Assembly: GCA_016839985.1 (NCBI GenBank)
Contig: JAEOTG010000189.1
Coordinates: 1-32,931, forward strand
DNA length: 32,931 nucleotides
Source of the DNA: Candidatus Heimdallarchaeota archaeon
GTDB taxonomy: Archaea > Asgardarchaeota > Heimdallarchaeia > Heimdallarchaeales > Heimdallarchaeaceae
Direction of reading: 5' to 3'
Numbering within the stretch: position 1 is the first letter of the stretch; the number at the start of each line of letters is the position of its first letter. The notes under the pieces were generated by a model. That model was not told the origin of the DNA and ran no database searches. It worked only from the letters and a program-made list of their open reading frames with translations. Shown piece by piece: positions 7,658 through 14,785 of this stretch. The translations under genes and the position numbers were made by a program.

Positions 7658-7684
7658 AATGTGTTCCTTAAGTTGTGAGTACTC

Positions 7685-8371
7685 ATGAGTAATCCAGAAG
7701 AAATGCTAGTTCAACTAATCAATTCGATAAACAAATTATCAAATTTAGTACAAAATGTTAATGAAGCCATTAATAAGTTATCTACACAAATAACAAATCT
7801 AGAAGGAAAAATGGCTGGCTTTTCAACTGTAGAAAGTCAAGTATCTGAGGTTGGTCTTAAATTAGGTGAAATACCTGGTATTAAAAACATGATTGAAAAC
7901 TTAACCTCAAAAATTGATGGGCTTTCTCCTGCAGATGCGAAGAAAATGGCAAAAGTAGCTAAAGCAGCTAAAGCAGCAGCTCCTCCTGCTGAATCAAAAA
8001 CAGCCAAGAAAGAAGAATACGCATCCCCAGGTGTGGAAGAAGAGAAAGAACCAGCATTTTCCGCAGTAGACGAAGCTGACGCAGCTTTTACAGCTGTTTC
8101 TGCAAAATTCAAACATATAACACAAATGATTAGTCCTCAATCTAGTTGTGGAAACATCACTAATATGTTGGAAGAATTAAGAGATGAAGTAGAAACACAT
8201 GTGGGAATGTCACCAATGCTCTATGAACTTAATTCTTGGGTTCAACGCATTGGGAAAATGCCAGAAGCAGATATCTTACTCCCAGATGTTCATAGTGAGC
8301 TTGTAGAGAAATTAGATGATTGGTTGCAAAGAGTGACAAAAGCAATTCATCTCAAGTATCAGGGAGAATGA
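7685..8371 (+). CDS. Coiled-coil protein of unknown function
   Basis: 228 aa, not recognised. Residues 1-80 are a heptad-rich coiled coil (repeated L/I spacing in 'LINSINKLSNLVQNVNEAI' and following) with no Cys. Residues of about 85-130 form a flexible Ala/Lys/Pro/Glu linker including the short repeat KVAKAAKAAAPP. A compact helical C-terminal domain (about 130-228) has a conserved-looking 'QSSCGNITNMLEELRDEVE' and a Trp-containing helix 'LDDWLQRVTKAI'. There is no signal peptide or membrane segment, so it is probably a cytosolic scaffold or oligomeric adaptor. It is transcribed divergently from the microprotein-E2 pair and followed by the zinc-ribbon gene. Confidence 0.8.
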   Translation: MSNPEEMLVQLINSINKLSNLVQNVNEAINKLSTQITNLEGKMAGFSTVESQVSEVGLKLGEIPGIKNMIENLTSKIDGLSPADAKKMAKVAKAAKAAAPPAESKTAKKEEYASPGVEEEKEPAFSAVDEADAAFTAVSAKFKHITQMISPQSSCGNITNMLEELRDEVETHVGMSPMLYELNSWVQRIGKMPEADILLPDVHSELVEKLDDWLQRVTKAIHLKYQGE

Positions 8372-8455
8372 TAATATCATTAAAGTAATACCCCCGTTCA
8401 TATTGATGTAATAGCTATTTTTTAACTTTTTATTTTTAATAATAGTACTTGTATT

Positions 8456-9088
8456 ATGATGAATCTTAATGAAATCAAGGGGATAATAGAGATAAATGGA
8501 GAATCATATGATCCTAGGAGTCTACTTCAAGCTTTAATTGATCAAGGTTTAAAAATTCATGCTCTTAATGGTTCTCTATTGATTGGTCGAACTTTTATTG
8601 ATCCTTCCCCAGGATTGAGTTATAAAACAGATTCATGTCCAATTGAGAGTCATTGTAAAATATTTGATAAAGTAAAACTCAGCGCATTACCTAAGCAAAA
8701 TGAATTAAACAATCAAGATGATTTAGATTCATCATTCCCACCCTTAGATCTCTTTTCTTCATCAAAAATCAGTAATGATAGAGCTTATGTTGATAAGATA
8801 CAAGTTGACAATAATGCAGTTGATATCCAAGATCTCTTCTCTGATTCTTCGTTTGACAATCTAGATTCTCTTTTTGAAGGTAATGATTATAAGATGCAAA
8901 AAGATAAAGCAGATAGAAAAAATACTACTGAAATGATAGGAATATCTTCACTGACACGTTATGGAAATTCTTCACGAATTAATCATGAGAAAATCCCAAC
9001 CAAAATGAGAGGAAAATGCCATTATTGTAGTTCCATAGTAAATATAAATTGGAAATATTGTGCGTGTTGTGGAAGCTTAATGGATTGA
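8456..9088 (+). CDS. C-terminal zinc-ribbon protein of unknown function
   Basis: 210 aa, not recognised. The N-terminal about 45 residues look like a small folded domain ('IKGIIEINGESYDPRSLLQA'). The middle (about 80-170) is Asp/Ser-rich and probably disordered. The C-terminus is a short zinc ribbon with Cys188-x2-Cys191 and Cys202-x2-Cys205 ('KYCACCG'). A further Cys pair lies at about residues 61 and 67. Two ATGs (8456, 8459) fit a nearly leaderless start, since a TATA-like run at about 8426-8436 is roughly 25 nt upstream. Zinc ribbons with low-complexity linkers often mediate protein or nucleic-acid contacts; nothing more specific is supported. Confidence 0.75.
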   Translation: MMNLNEIKGIIEINGESYDPRSLLQALIDQGLKIHALNGSLLIGRTFIDPSPGLSYKTDSCPIESHCKIFDKVKLSALPKQNELNNQDDLDSSFPPLDLFSSSKISNDRAYVDKIQVDNNAVDIQDLFSDSSFDNLDSLFEGNDYKMQKDKADRKNTTEMIGISSLTRYGNSSRINHEKIPTKMRGKCHYCSSIVNINWKYCACCGSLMD

Positions 9089-9104
9089 TCAAAAAGAAAA
9101 ATAA

Positions 9105-10424
9105 TTATTCGGTTGTATCCGCATCTACACATCCTTCAGGAGTTATTGCGAATACTGCTTCTGATTCTGGTAAATATGGTGAATCAAATATGCGTATTAT
9201 CCTCTTCTCTCCTTTTGATTTACGCAAATAAAACCTTGTAATAGCCCAATGACCAAGAATATGTCCACCTGCGGGTTGTGTTGGATCTCCGAAGAAAGCT
9301 GCAGGATTTGCTTGAACTTGATTTGTTATTACTACAGCTACGTTGTAGGTATCTGCAATTCTTCCTAACGTACTTAGGTGATAGTTTATTGTTTGCTGTC
9401 TTTCTGCTAGTGTTCCTCTTCCAGAATATTCAGCTCTAAAGTGTGCAGTTGCTGAATCGAGAGCAACAAGCGCATACTCCTCCTTATGGTTGTAAAGCAG
9501 TTCAAGCAGTCTTTCAATTAATGACATTTGATGATCTGAATTATAAGCTCTGGCGTAAGTAATGTCTCTTAAAACATCTTCAAAGTTCTTTTCCCAGCCT
9601 AAGTCCCTTTGAAGTCTAGCGTGAATAGCTTTTATTCTACTTGGTGAAAATGTACCTTCTGTATCAATGAAAACAGCTTTCTTTCCAACACCTCCTAACT
9701 CAGGAGGAAGCTGAACTGTCACGCAAAGTTGATGACATATTTGTGATTTACCAGATCTAAATGGTCCAAAAAGTTCAATAGTTTCTCCTAGTCTAACTCC
9801 AGCTACATCTAATTCTTCTATTGTAGTTAAAGCATCAAGAGCTTTTATTCCATATGTAAATGCAGGAGCTTCTTTTTGTTTTTCCATTATATCAAACGCA
9901 TTTATGAATTCAGCTCCGCCTTTTATTTCAACCAAAGACTCTTTGTATTTCTTAGCTGCTTTTTCAGTAATTCCATATTTTTCTTCTAGCTCTCTGATTG
10001 GTGTAGTTTCAAGAAGATAAACGTTCATTCCTTTCTCCCTTAGCATTTCTGCAGTGGTTTTTCCAACTCCAGGAATGTCCTCTAAACCAATTTCTTCCTT
10101 GAAAAATTTATATCTAGGAACAATTTTGATTATTTCTTCACGAGCTTTTTTCACTATAGCTCTTTGCATTCCCATTGCTTGTAATTCAACTAGCCTTGTC
10201 GTCATTAGTTGATCTATAGTAGTTATATTATTTTCATTAAGAGTATCTAAGCTCTTCTTTCCTAAACCTGGAAGATCCTTAAGTTGAATATCTGATTTAC
10301 TTTTCTTCTGTTTTTCTGCTTCTTTTTCTTCTTCTTTAGCTAGTTCAATCAGATGCTCTTCGTATTTTTCTTCTATTTCTTTAGCATCTGGTTCAACGGA
10401 TTCTTTTTGAGTTTTTTTACTCAT
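9105..10424 (-). CDS. radA: DNA repair and recombination protein RadA, with duplicated N-terminal HhH region
   Basis: RecA/Rad51-family strand-exchange ATPase. Counted from the ATG at 10424 it has 439 aa, much longer than the usual 320-350. Visible parts are a charged N-terminal tail (1-45); a first helix-hairpin-helix 'DLPGLGKKSLDTL' (50-62); a second 'DIPGVGKTTAEML' (116-128); the Phe-x-x-Ala polymerisation motif 'EFINA'; Walker A GPFRSGKS (220-227); Walker B 'YALVALDS' (317-324); the 'YSGRGTLAERQQ' segment; and the L2 region 'NQVQANPAAFFGDPTQPAGG'. The start at 10424 is preferred to 10448 because the TATA element at 10461-10470 places the transcript start near 10440, and a GGTG lies ahead of 10424. 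It is convergent with the zinc-ribbon gene. It is a true RadA, not RadB. Confidence 0.95.
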   Translation of the reverse strand: MSKKTQKESVEPDAKEIEEKYEEHLIELAKEEEKEAEKQKKSKSDIQLKDLPGLGKKSLDTLNENNITTIDQLMTTRLVELQAMGMQRAIVKKAREEIIKIVPRYKFFKEEIGLEDIPGVGKTTAEMLREKGMNVYLLETTPIRELEEKYGITEKAAKKYKESLVEIKGGAEFINAFDIMEKQKEAPAFTYGIKALDALTTIEELDVAGVRLGETIELFGPFRSGKSQICHQLCVTVQLPPELGGVGKKAVFIDTEGTFSPSRIKAIHARLQRDLGWEKNFEDVLRDITYARAYNSDHQMSLIERLLELLYNHKEEYALVALDSATAHFRAEYSGRGTLAERQQTINYHLSTLGRIADTYNVAVVITNQVQANPAAFFGDPTQPAGGHILGHWAITRFYLRKSKGEKRIIRIFDSPYLPESEAVFAITPEGCVDADTTE

Positions 10425-10460
10425 TTTAATACACCAATACTGATTCACCGAAGGGGTTAG

Positions 10461-10470
10461 AGTATTTAAA
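10461..10470 (-). promoter_or_regulatory. TATA box for radA
   Basis: Minus-strand TTTAAATACT, about 40 nt upstream of the preferred ATG at 10424. Initiation about 25 nt downstream would be near 10440, which leaves a short leader with GGTG and excludes the longer reading-frame start at 10448. Confidence 0.5.
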
Positions 10471-10583
10471 GATAATACTTAATCTAGCTAGTAATAAGTT
10501 AAATTTAACTTCTTCGTAGGGAGTCTCTATTTTAAAAGTATTTGAAATGAAAAATGTATGTTTTCCTAGCCTTTATTTCTATT

Positions 10584-11093
10584 TTAATACTCTATCCCCT
10601 TTCTGGCATTTAATCCAGTACTGAATGGATGTTTTTTTTCTTCAACTAGAATCAATGTATTTACTTCTTCTTCGATATATAAAGGGATGTTCCTCCCCGT
10701 TATGATTATTTCATCATTAGCATAAGCGAAAAATTGTTGTATTTCCTCCCATTTGATTAAATCATAAGAAAGAGCAACACTAAGCTCATCAAGTAACAAA
10801 ATATCCGTTTTTTCTATTCTTAATTTCTCTCGTAGTGTAGATAAACTAGTTCTTATAAGTTTTATATATTCGCTTTTTCTTTCATTAGGAACATAAAAAT
10901 CTGTTTTACCAATAAAAATGAAACTAGTTCTTTCTTTATTCTTAAGAAAATTACATTCACCACAGTTGTTTCCTGTTTTAAGAAATTGAACAATAACAAC
11001 ATCTTTTCCCTTATTTAGTTGAGTTAAAAGATATCCAAACGCACTCGAGGTCTTTCCTTTTCCCTCACCAGATATAAGAGTAATATTGTTCAT
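10584..11093 (-). CDS. Cob(I)yrinic acid a,c-diamide / cob(I)alamin adenosyltransferase (BtuR/CobO/CobA type)
   Basis: Transfers the adenosyl group of ATP to reduced corrinoids to make adenosylcobalamin. The ATP-binding loop GEGKGKTS (9-16), 'VVIVQFLK', the acidic 'DILLLDELSVAL' (97-108), 'IIITGRNIP' and the C-terminal 'KHPFSTGLNARKGIEY' match the family throughout. Length 169 aa is typical. Cys44 and Cys47 lie in the 'NNCGECNF' loop, which is not a usual feature. There is no clear ribosome-binding site; a TATA-like A/T run at about 11115-11127 suggests its own short-leader transcript. A degenerate relative is encoded at 20616-21041. Confidence 0.93.
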   Translation of the reverse strand: MNNITLISGEGKGKTSSAFGYLLTQLNKGKDVVIVQFLKTGNNCGECNFLKNKERTSFIFIGKTDFYVPNERKSEYIKLIRTSLSTLREKLRIEKTDILLLDELSVALSYDLIKWEEIQQFFAYANDEIIITGRNIPLYIEEEVNTLILVEEKKHPFSTGLNARKGIEY

Positions 11094-11150
11094 TAGTTTA
11101 TACTTCTTTTTCTTTTTTTAAGTTTAAGCAACACTTATTCAATCTAAAAA

Positions 11151-11606
11151 TTAGCCTAAATCATTAGTTCCTTCTTCCTTTACGCTAGGATCACTTTCTA
11201 TTGCTTTCTTTTCTCCTTCTATTTTTTTAACTTCTTCTAGATGTTTTGTTGCTTCGTCATACATCTTTCCTGTTCCATCACATACAGGACATATTTCTTG
11301 TCTTGCCTTTTTTCCTATACCTTCATCTATATAGCCTGTTCCATGACAATAAGGACAATTTGTTCTAATTACTTTGGCTCCAGTTCTTGAATACATGAAA
11401 GAAAGAACAACAAATAATAAACCGAGAACTATTGTTATTATTCCTGCAATTTCCAATCCTTTCCCATCAAATCCCTGTTCAGTAATAGCAACTCCCTTGT
11501 CGTACATGTATAAACCTCCTATAAAGAGAAAAGCTCCAAACAGAAAAATACCATAGTAAATAACATATATATTAATATTGGAAATTTTTCGTATTTTCTT
11601 ACTCAT
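11151..11606 (-). CDS. Two-TM membrane protein with DnaJ-type zinc-binding motifs
   Basis: 151 aa. Two hydrophobic helices (about 13-34 and 52-71) are separated by a short loop and followed by a cytosolic-looking tail. The tail has two C-x-x-C-x-G-x-G motifs, 'CPYCHGTG' and 'CPVCDGTG' (about 84-91 and 107-114), as in the zinc-binding region of DnaJ. There is no J-domain. The last 35 residues are a charged helix. An AGGGAAG ribosome-binding site precedes the ATG. It lies between the small GTPase and the adenosyltransferase on the same strand. The motif pair suggests a membrane-tethered zinc-binding or protein-contact module; function unknown. Confidence 0.7.
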   Translation of the reverse strand: MSKKIRKISNINIYVIYYGIFLFGAFLFIGGLYMYDKGVAITEQGFDGKGLEIAGIITIVLGLLFVVLSFMYSRTGAKVIRTNCPYCHGTGYIDEGIGKKARQEICPVCDGTGKMYDEATKHLEEVKKIEGEKKAIESDPSVKEEGTNDLG

Positions 11607-11675
11607 TATTCTTCCCTTTCAACAAATACTGAAAAACATTGTGTTTTCTTTCGAAGATTATCCTAGAACTACAGT

Positions 11676-12227
11676 CTATTTTCCTACAATCTTCCTTTGA
11701 GAACCTGTAATAGCTGAACTAATTAATGATTTTGCAAAATCTGCTACACCATCCCCTGTTAAAGCAGAGGTTTCAACATATTTACAACCTAGTTTTCTAC
11801 TGATTCGTTCAACATCTTCTTTTGCAATTTCACGCTTTGAATCTGTTTTGTTACCAACTAAAGTGATTTGCAACTCTAAATCTTGTTCTCTTAATTCTCT
11901 AATCCAATCAGCACATTCTTTGAAGGATGATTTCTTTGAAAGATCAAAAACAATCGCAGCTGCATTAGTACCAGGATAAAGAATTTTTCTAACAACACTA
12001 AATCTTTGTTGCCCAGCCATATCATAAAAAAGTGCTACAGCTTTTCCTTTTCTGGTTTTAAAGGAATAAGAATGAAATTCAGCTCCACATGTAGGTTTAT
12101 ATTTCTTGGAAAAGATATTCTCAGTCAATCGTTTACAAATTGAAGTTTTACCCGATTTACCAGGACCACATATAGCCAATTTGTAAATATCGTAATCGCG
12201 AAATTTCACTTCTATCTTCGAGCTCAT
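11676..12227 (-). CDS. Ras/Rab-like small GTPase
   Basis: 183 aa with a full set of small-GTPase motifs: G1 GPGKSGKT (21-28), a G2 Thr near 46 ('KPTCGAEF'), G3 DMAGQ (69-73), G4 NKTD (126-129) and G5 TSAL (153-156). DxxGQ with the downstream 'RFSVVRKILYPGTNAA' places it near the Rab/Ras/Arf radiation common in Asgard archaea. There is no C-terminal prenylation Cys and no N-terminal Gly for myristoylation, so membrane attachment, if any, must use another mechanism. No GAP or GEF (longin, roadblock) gene is adjacent. It is divergent from the hydroxyacyl-CoA dehydrogenase gene across a 169-nt intergenic region. Confidence 0.92.
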   Translation of the reverse strand: MSSKIEVKFRDYDIYKLAICGPGKSGKTSICKRLTENIFSKKYKPTCGAEFHSYSFKTRKGKAVALFYDMAGQQRFSVVRKILYPGTNAAAIVFDLSKKSSFKECADWIRELREQDLELQITLVGNKTDSKREIAKEDVERISRKLGCKYVETSALTGDGVADFAKSLISSAITGSQRKIVGK

Positions 12228-12360
12228 TCAATGAGCACCAATTAACTAACTTCGAAAAATGAATAAAATTCAATGTAATACTAAGAGGTTACGAGAATAA
12301 GTACCCACATAATTTCATAAAATCATATGATTTAAAGATTCAATTATTAGCTTCTTAGTC

Positions 12361-12373
12361 AATTTTTAAATAA
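12361..12373 (+). promoter_or_regulatory. TATA box for the 3-hydroxyacyl-CoA dehydrogenase gene
   Basis: AATTTTTAAATAA, centred about 30 nt before the ATG at 12397. This predicts a transcript starting within about 5 nt of the start codon. No ribosome-binding site is present, consistent with a leaderless mRNA. Confidence 0.5.
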
Positions 12374-12396
12374 TACTTGTCTATATTCTTGATTGT

Positions 12397-13257
12397 ATGA
12401 ATAACTCTTTTACGAAGATTGCGATAATTGGTTCTGGTACTATGGGGAGTGGAATAGCAATAGTTTTTGCTTCAGCAGGAATAGATGTAAATCTAGTAGA
12501 TGTGGATAAAAGATTTTTAGACAAAGGAATGGAACAAATAGGAAAATTTCTTGAAGTTAGTGTAAAAAAAGAAAAAATAACAAAAGATGAGCAAGATTCA
12601 ATTCTAAAAAGAATAAAACCTGAATTGAATTTGGAAAAAGCTACAAAAGAAATTCAATTAGTGGTAGAAGCTATAATTGAGGAAGAAGAATCAAAAAAAG
12701 AACTCTTCAAGCAGCTTGATTTACTTTGTACGGATGATGTAATTTTTGCATCTAATACCTCTGCTATAAGCATTACAACACTTTCTTCTGCTACAAAAAG
12801 ATCAGATAAATTCATAGGGATGCATTTCTTTAATCCCCCCATTATCATGAAACTTGTTGAAGTAGTAGTTGGATCAAATACTACTGAGGACACTGTTGAA
12901 AAAATTATGAATTTATGCAAAAGATTAGGCAAGGAACCAGTTCCTTCCAATGAAGCTCCAGGTTTTATTGTAAACAGGATTTTGTGGCAATTTCTGAATG
13001 AATCTTATAAATTACTTGAGTCAGGTATTGCAGAGAAAGAAAATATTGACAAAGCCGTAAAATTGGGATTGAATCATCCTATGGGACCTCTGGAATTGTC
13101 TGATTATATTGGTTTGGATGTTATGTTACATATCGGTGAGTATTTAGCTATTCAATTTGGTGATTCATATAAACCTGCACTAATTCTTCAAAAACTAGTT
13201 GGAGAAGGAAGATTAGGGAAAAAGACAGGTAAAGGTTTTTATGATTATGTTGAATAA
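12397..13257 (+). CDS. 3-hydroxybutyryl-CoA dehydrogenase (3-hydroxyacyl-CoA dehydrogenase)
   Basis: NAD(P)-dependent oxidation of (S)-3-hydroxyacyl-CoA to 3-ketoacyl-CoA, or the reverse. It has the Rossmann loop IIGSGTMGSGIA (10-21), Ser119 in 'SNTSAIS', the catalytic His143 in 'GMHFFNPP' with its partner Glu155, and 'GFIVNR' (189-194) ahead of the C-terminal dimerisation domain, ending 'GKKTGKGFYDYVE'. The 286-aa length is typical of the stand-alone enzyme, with no fused enoyl-CoA hydratase. It would act in beta-oxidation-like or butyrate metabolism in the cytosol. It is a single gene with its own predicted leaderless promoter and is convergent with the secreted-protein gene. Confidence 0.93.
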   Translation: MNNSFTKIAIIGSGTMGSGIAIVFASAGIDVNLVDVDKRFLDKGMEQIGKFLEVSVKKEKITKDEQDSILKRIKPELNLEKATKEIQLVVEAIIEEEESKKELFKQLDLLCTDDVIFASNTSAISITTLSSATKRSDKFIGMHFFNPPIIMKLVEVVVGSNTTEDTVEKIMNLCKRLGKEPVPSNEAPGFIVNRILWQFLNESYKLLESGIAEKENIDKAVKLGLNHPMGPLELSDYIGLDVMLHIGEYLAIQFGDSYKPALILQKLVGEGRLGKKTGKGFYDYVE

Positions 13258-13288
13258 AGAAGTGAAAACTTTGGAATTTTATTAGATT

Positions 13289-13972
13289 CTATCTCCTTCT
13301 CATATAAAGAATAGCAGATCCTATAATACCGACTGCTATCGGAGCTACAGCGAATATGATCCAAGCCCAAGTGTTAGAGATCTCTTTACCAATTCTCCAA
13401 TCTGGTAGAAGAGGATTGATTTCTATTTCCTCTGATCCAAAATTTACTTCTAGACCACTTCTACTCTCCAGCTCCTGAAAATCTGTCCAATTGTCATAGT
13501 ACGTCATATGAACCCTGGGGAGTATTGCACTAGTTTCTTCATCAGAAGTAATATTGTAGAAGAAAACGAATTTTGTATAATCAACAATTTCTGATACGTT
13601 GAATTCTAAATACTTGTTTGTCATATAACCAGATGTTATATCTGTTGGAGTAAAACCATATTCCGATGAGGATTGAATTGTAGATTCTAAAGTAACATTT
13701 TCTCCTGTTAAATCACCAAAAATACATGAATTGAAATAAACATGATTAATTTCTGTTAGATTTAAAGAAATTGTTATGTTTGTAATGGTATAATTAAGAT
13801 AATTTTTGACATTAATCGCAACTAATAGATTTGTTCCCTCATCCGCAGATTCAACTAAGTTTTGTTGATTTAGAATCAATATATCTGCAGGAACATAAGA
13901 CGAAGTTGGTTGTATAAACAAGAAAGCTGATGTAAGCAAAGTCAGTGTAAGTATTATGTTTATTTTTCTCAT
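13289..13972 (-). CDS. Secreted, C-terminally anchored protein with many N-glycosylation sequons
   Basis: 227 aa. The N-terminus is a clear signal peptide (MRKI, then a hydrophobic run to about residue 25). The exported middle part is predicted beta-rich, possibly one or two Ig-like domains. A single transmembrane helix lies at about 203-223 and is followed by a short basic end (MRRR), giving a type I topology. The outer part holds at least seven N-x-S/T sequons (NYT, NIT, NLT, NVT, NVS, NIT, NWT). A GGAG ribosome-binding site lies just before the ATG. The layout (signal peptide, Ig-like domain, TM, basic tail) is loosely like the translocon-associated protein beta subunit, but no diagnostic residues support that. 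Function unknown. Confidence 0.75.
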   Translation of the reverse strand: MRKINIILTLTLLTSAFLFIQPTSSYVPADILILNQQNLVESADEGTNLLVAINVKNYLNYTITNITISLNLTEINHVYFNSCIFGDLTGENVTLESTIQSSSEYGFTPTDITSGYMTNKYLEFNVSEIVDYTKFVFFYNITSDEETSAILPRVHMTYYDNWTDFQELESRSGLEVNFGSEEIEINPLLPDWRIGKEISNTWAWIIFAVAPIAVGIIGSAILYMRRR

Positions 13973-14051
13973 TGCTTATTCTCCTTGAAAGCATAAAAAG
14001 TGAGCTCGTTTTTAACTTTAACTCTTGATGTCAGAGTCTTTCAAACATTTT

Positions 14052-14771
14052 TTAATTTTGTATAAGAGCTAATGTGTTTTGGTATGCTCTGACTATATCA
14101 ATGTTTTCTAAAATTGTAGCTTTTGCCACAAGTTCAGGGAGTTGTGAGTTAATCCAATTCATTGTGTCTTCCATATTCTTTCTCATAATGGGATCTGTTT
14201 TTCTGTAGATGTCAACAAGATTATCGAAATTTACTGAATTGTTAGTGCCAATAACTTCCAACCAACTTTTCAGTGTATCAATTCTTTGAGTAGGCATGAC
14301 AAATTCAATTGTTTTACTCAAGTTGTTTGTTATAACAATGCCTTTTATTTTGACAGGCATAAGAGACGTAAATTTACCTCCTAGTTGCGATCGAAACAAT
14401 AAAGCAAGTATTTTTGTTTTGTCATTAATTCTTATTCTTTCACAAATATGTTCATAATCAACCATTGTAGAACCAAAGAAAATTTGCGTATTTTCATGTT
14501 GAATATTTAATGCTGATCTTTGTTCAATTGAAGGTCCATAATCTTCCTTATGAAACCTAAGAGAGATAATGCTTGGTAAATCCTGTGAAAGTTTTTCCAA
14601 TACCTTGTCAATTTCACCTTCTATGATTAAATCATCACCGGAAAAAGAATGACGTGGATCAAATATTCTTTTTATTAAGATTGATTCCTTATTTAAAGCA
14701 GTATAAAGTTCATCGAGGGTTTCAATATTCAGTGATTTTTGAGATATTCTTATCATAGTTGTTTTAATCAT
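14052..14771 (-). CDS. Unknown protein co-transcribed with DNA polymerase B
   Basis: 239 aa, not recognised. It looks soluble, with mixed alpha/beta content and no Cys-rich, signal or membrane segment. Possible sub-regions are an N-terminal strand-helix part (1-75), a central beta part ('KIKGIVITNNLSKTIEFVMP') and a helical C-terminal region (about 165-239). It starts 14 nt after the polymerase stop codon, with an AGGTAGA ribosome-binding site in the gap, so the two are almost certainly translated from one mRNA. The position suggests a replication- or repair-related partner; that is inference from context only. Confidence 0.75.
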   Translation of the reverse strand: MIKTTMIRISQKSLNIETLDELYTALNKESILIKRIFDPRHSFSGDDLIIEGEIDKVLEKLSQDLPSIISLRFHKEDYGPSIEQRSALNIQHENTQIFFGSTMVDYEHICERIRINDKTKILALLFRSQLGGKFTSLMPVKIKGIVITNNLSKTIEFVMPTQRIDTLKSWLEVIGTNNSVNFDNLVDIYRKTDPIMRKNMEDTMNWINSQLPELVAKATILENIDIVRAYQNTLALIQN

Positions 14772-14785
14772 CGTAATCTACCTTT

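Noticed and set aside
10425..10448. Longer RadA start at the ATG 10448
   Set aside because: The TATA element at 10461-10470 would place the transcript start near 10440, after this codon; the extra residues are unlike the family, and 10424 has a better leader.
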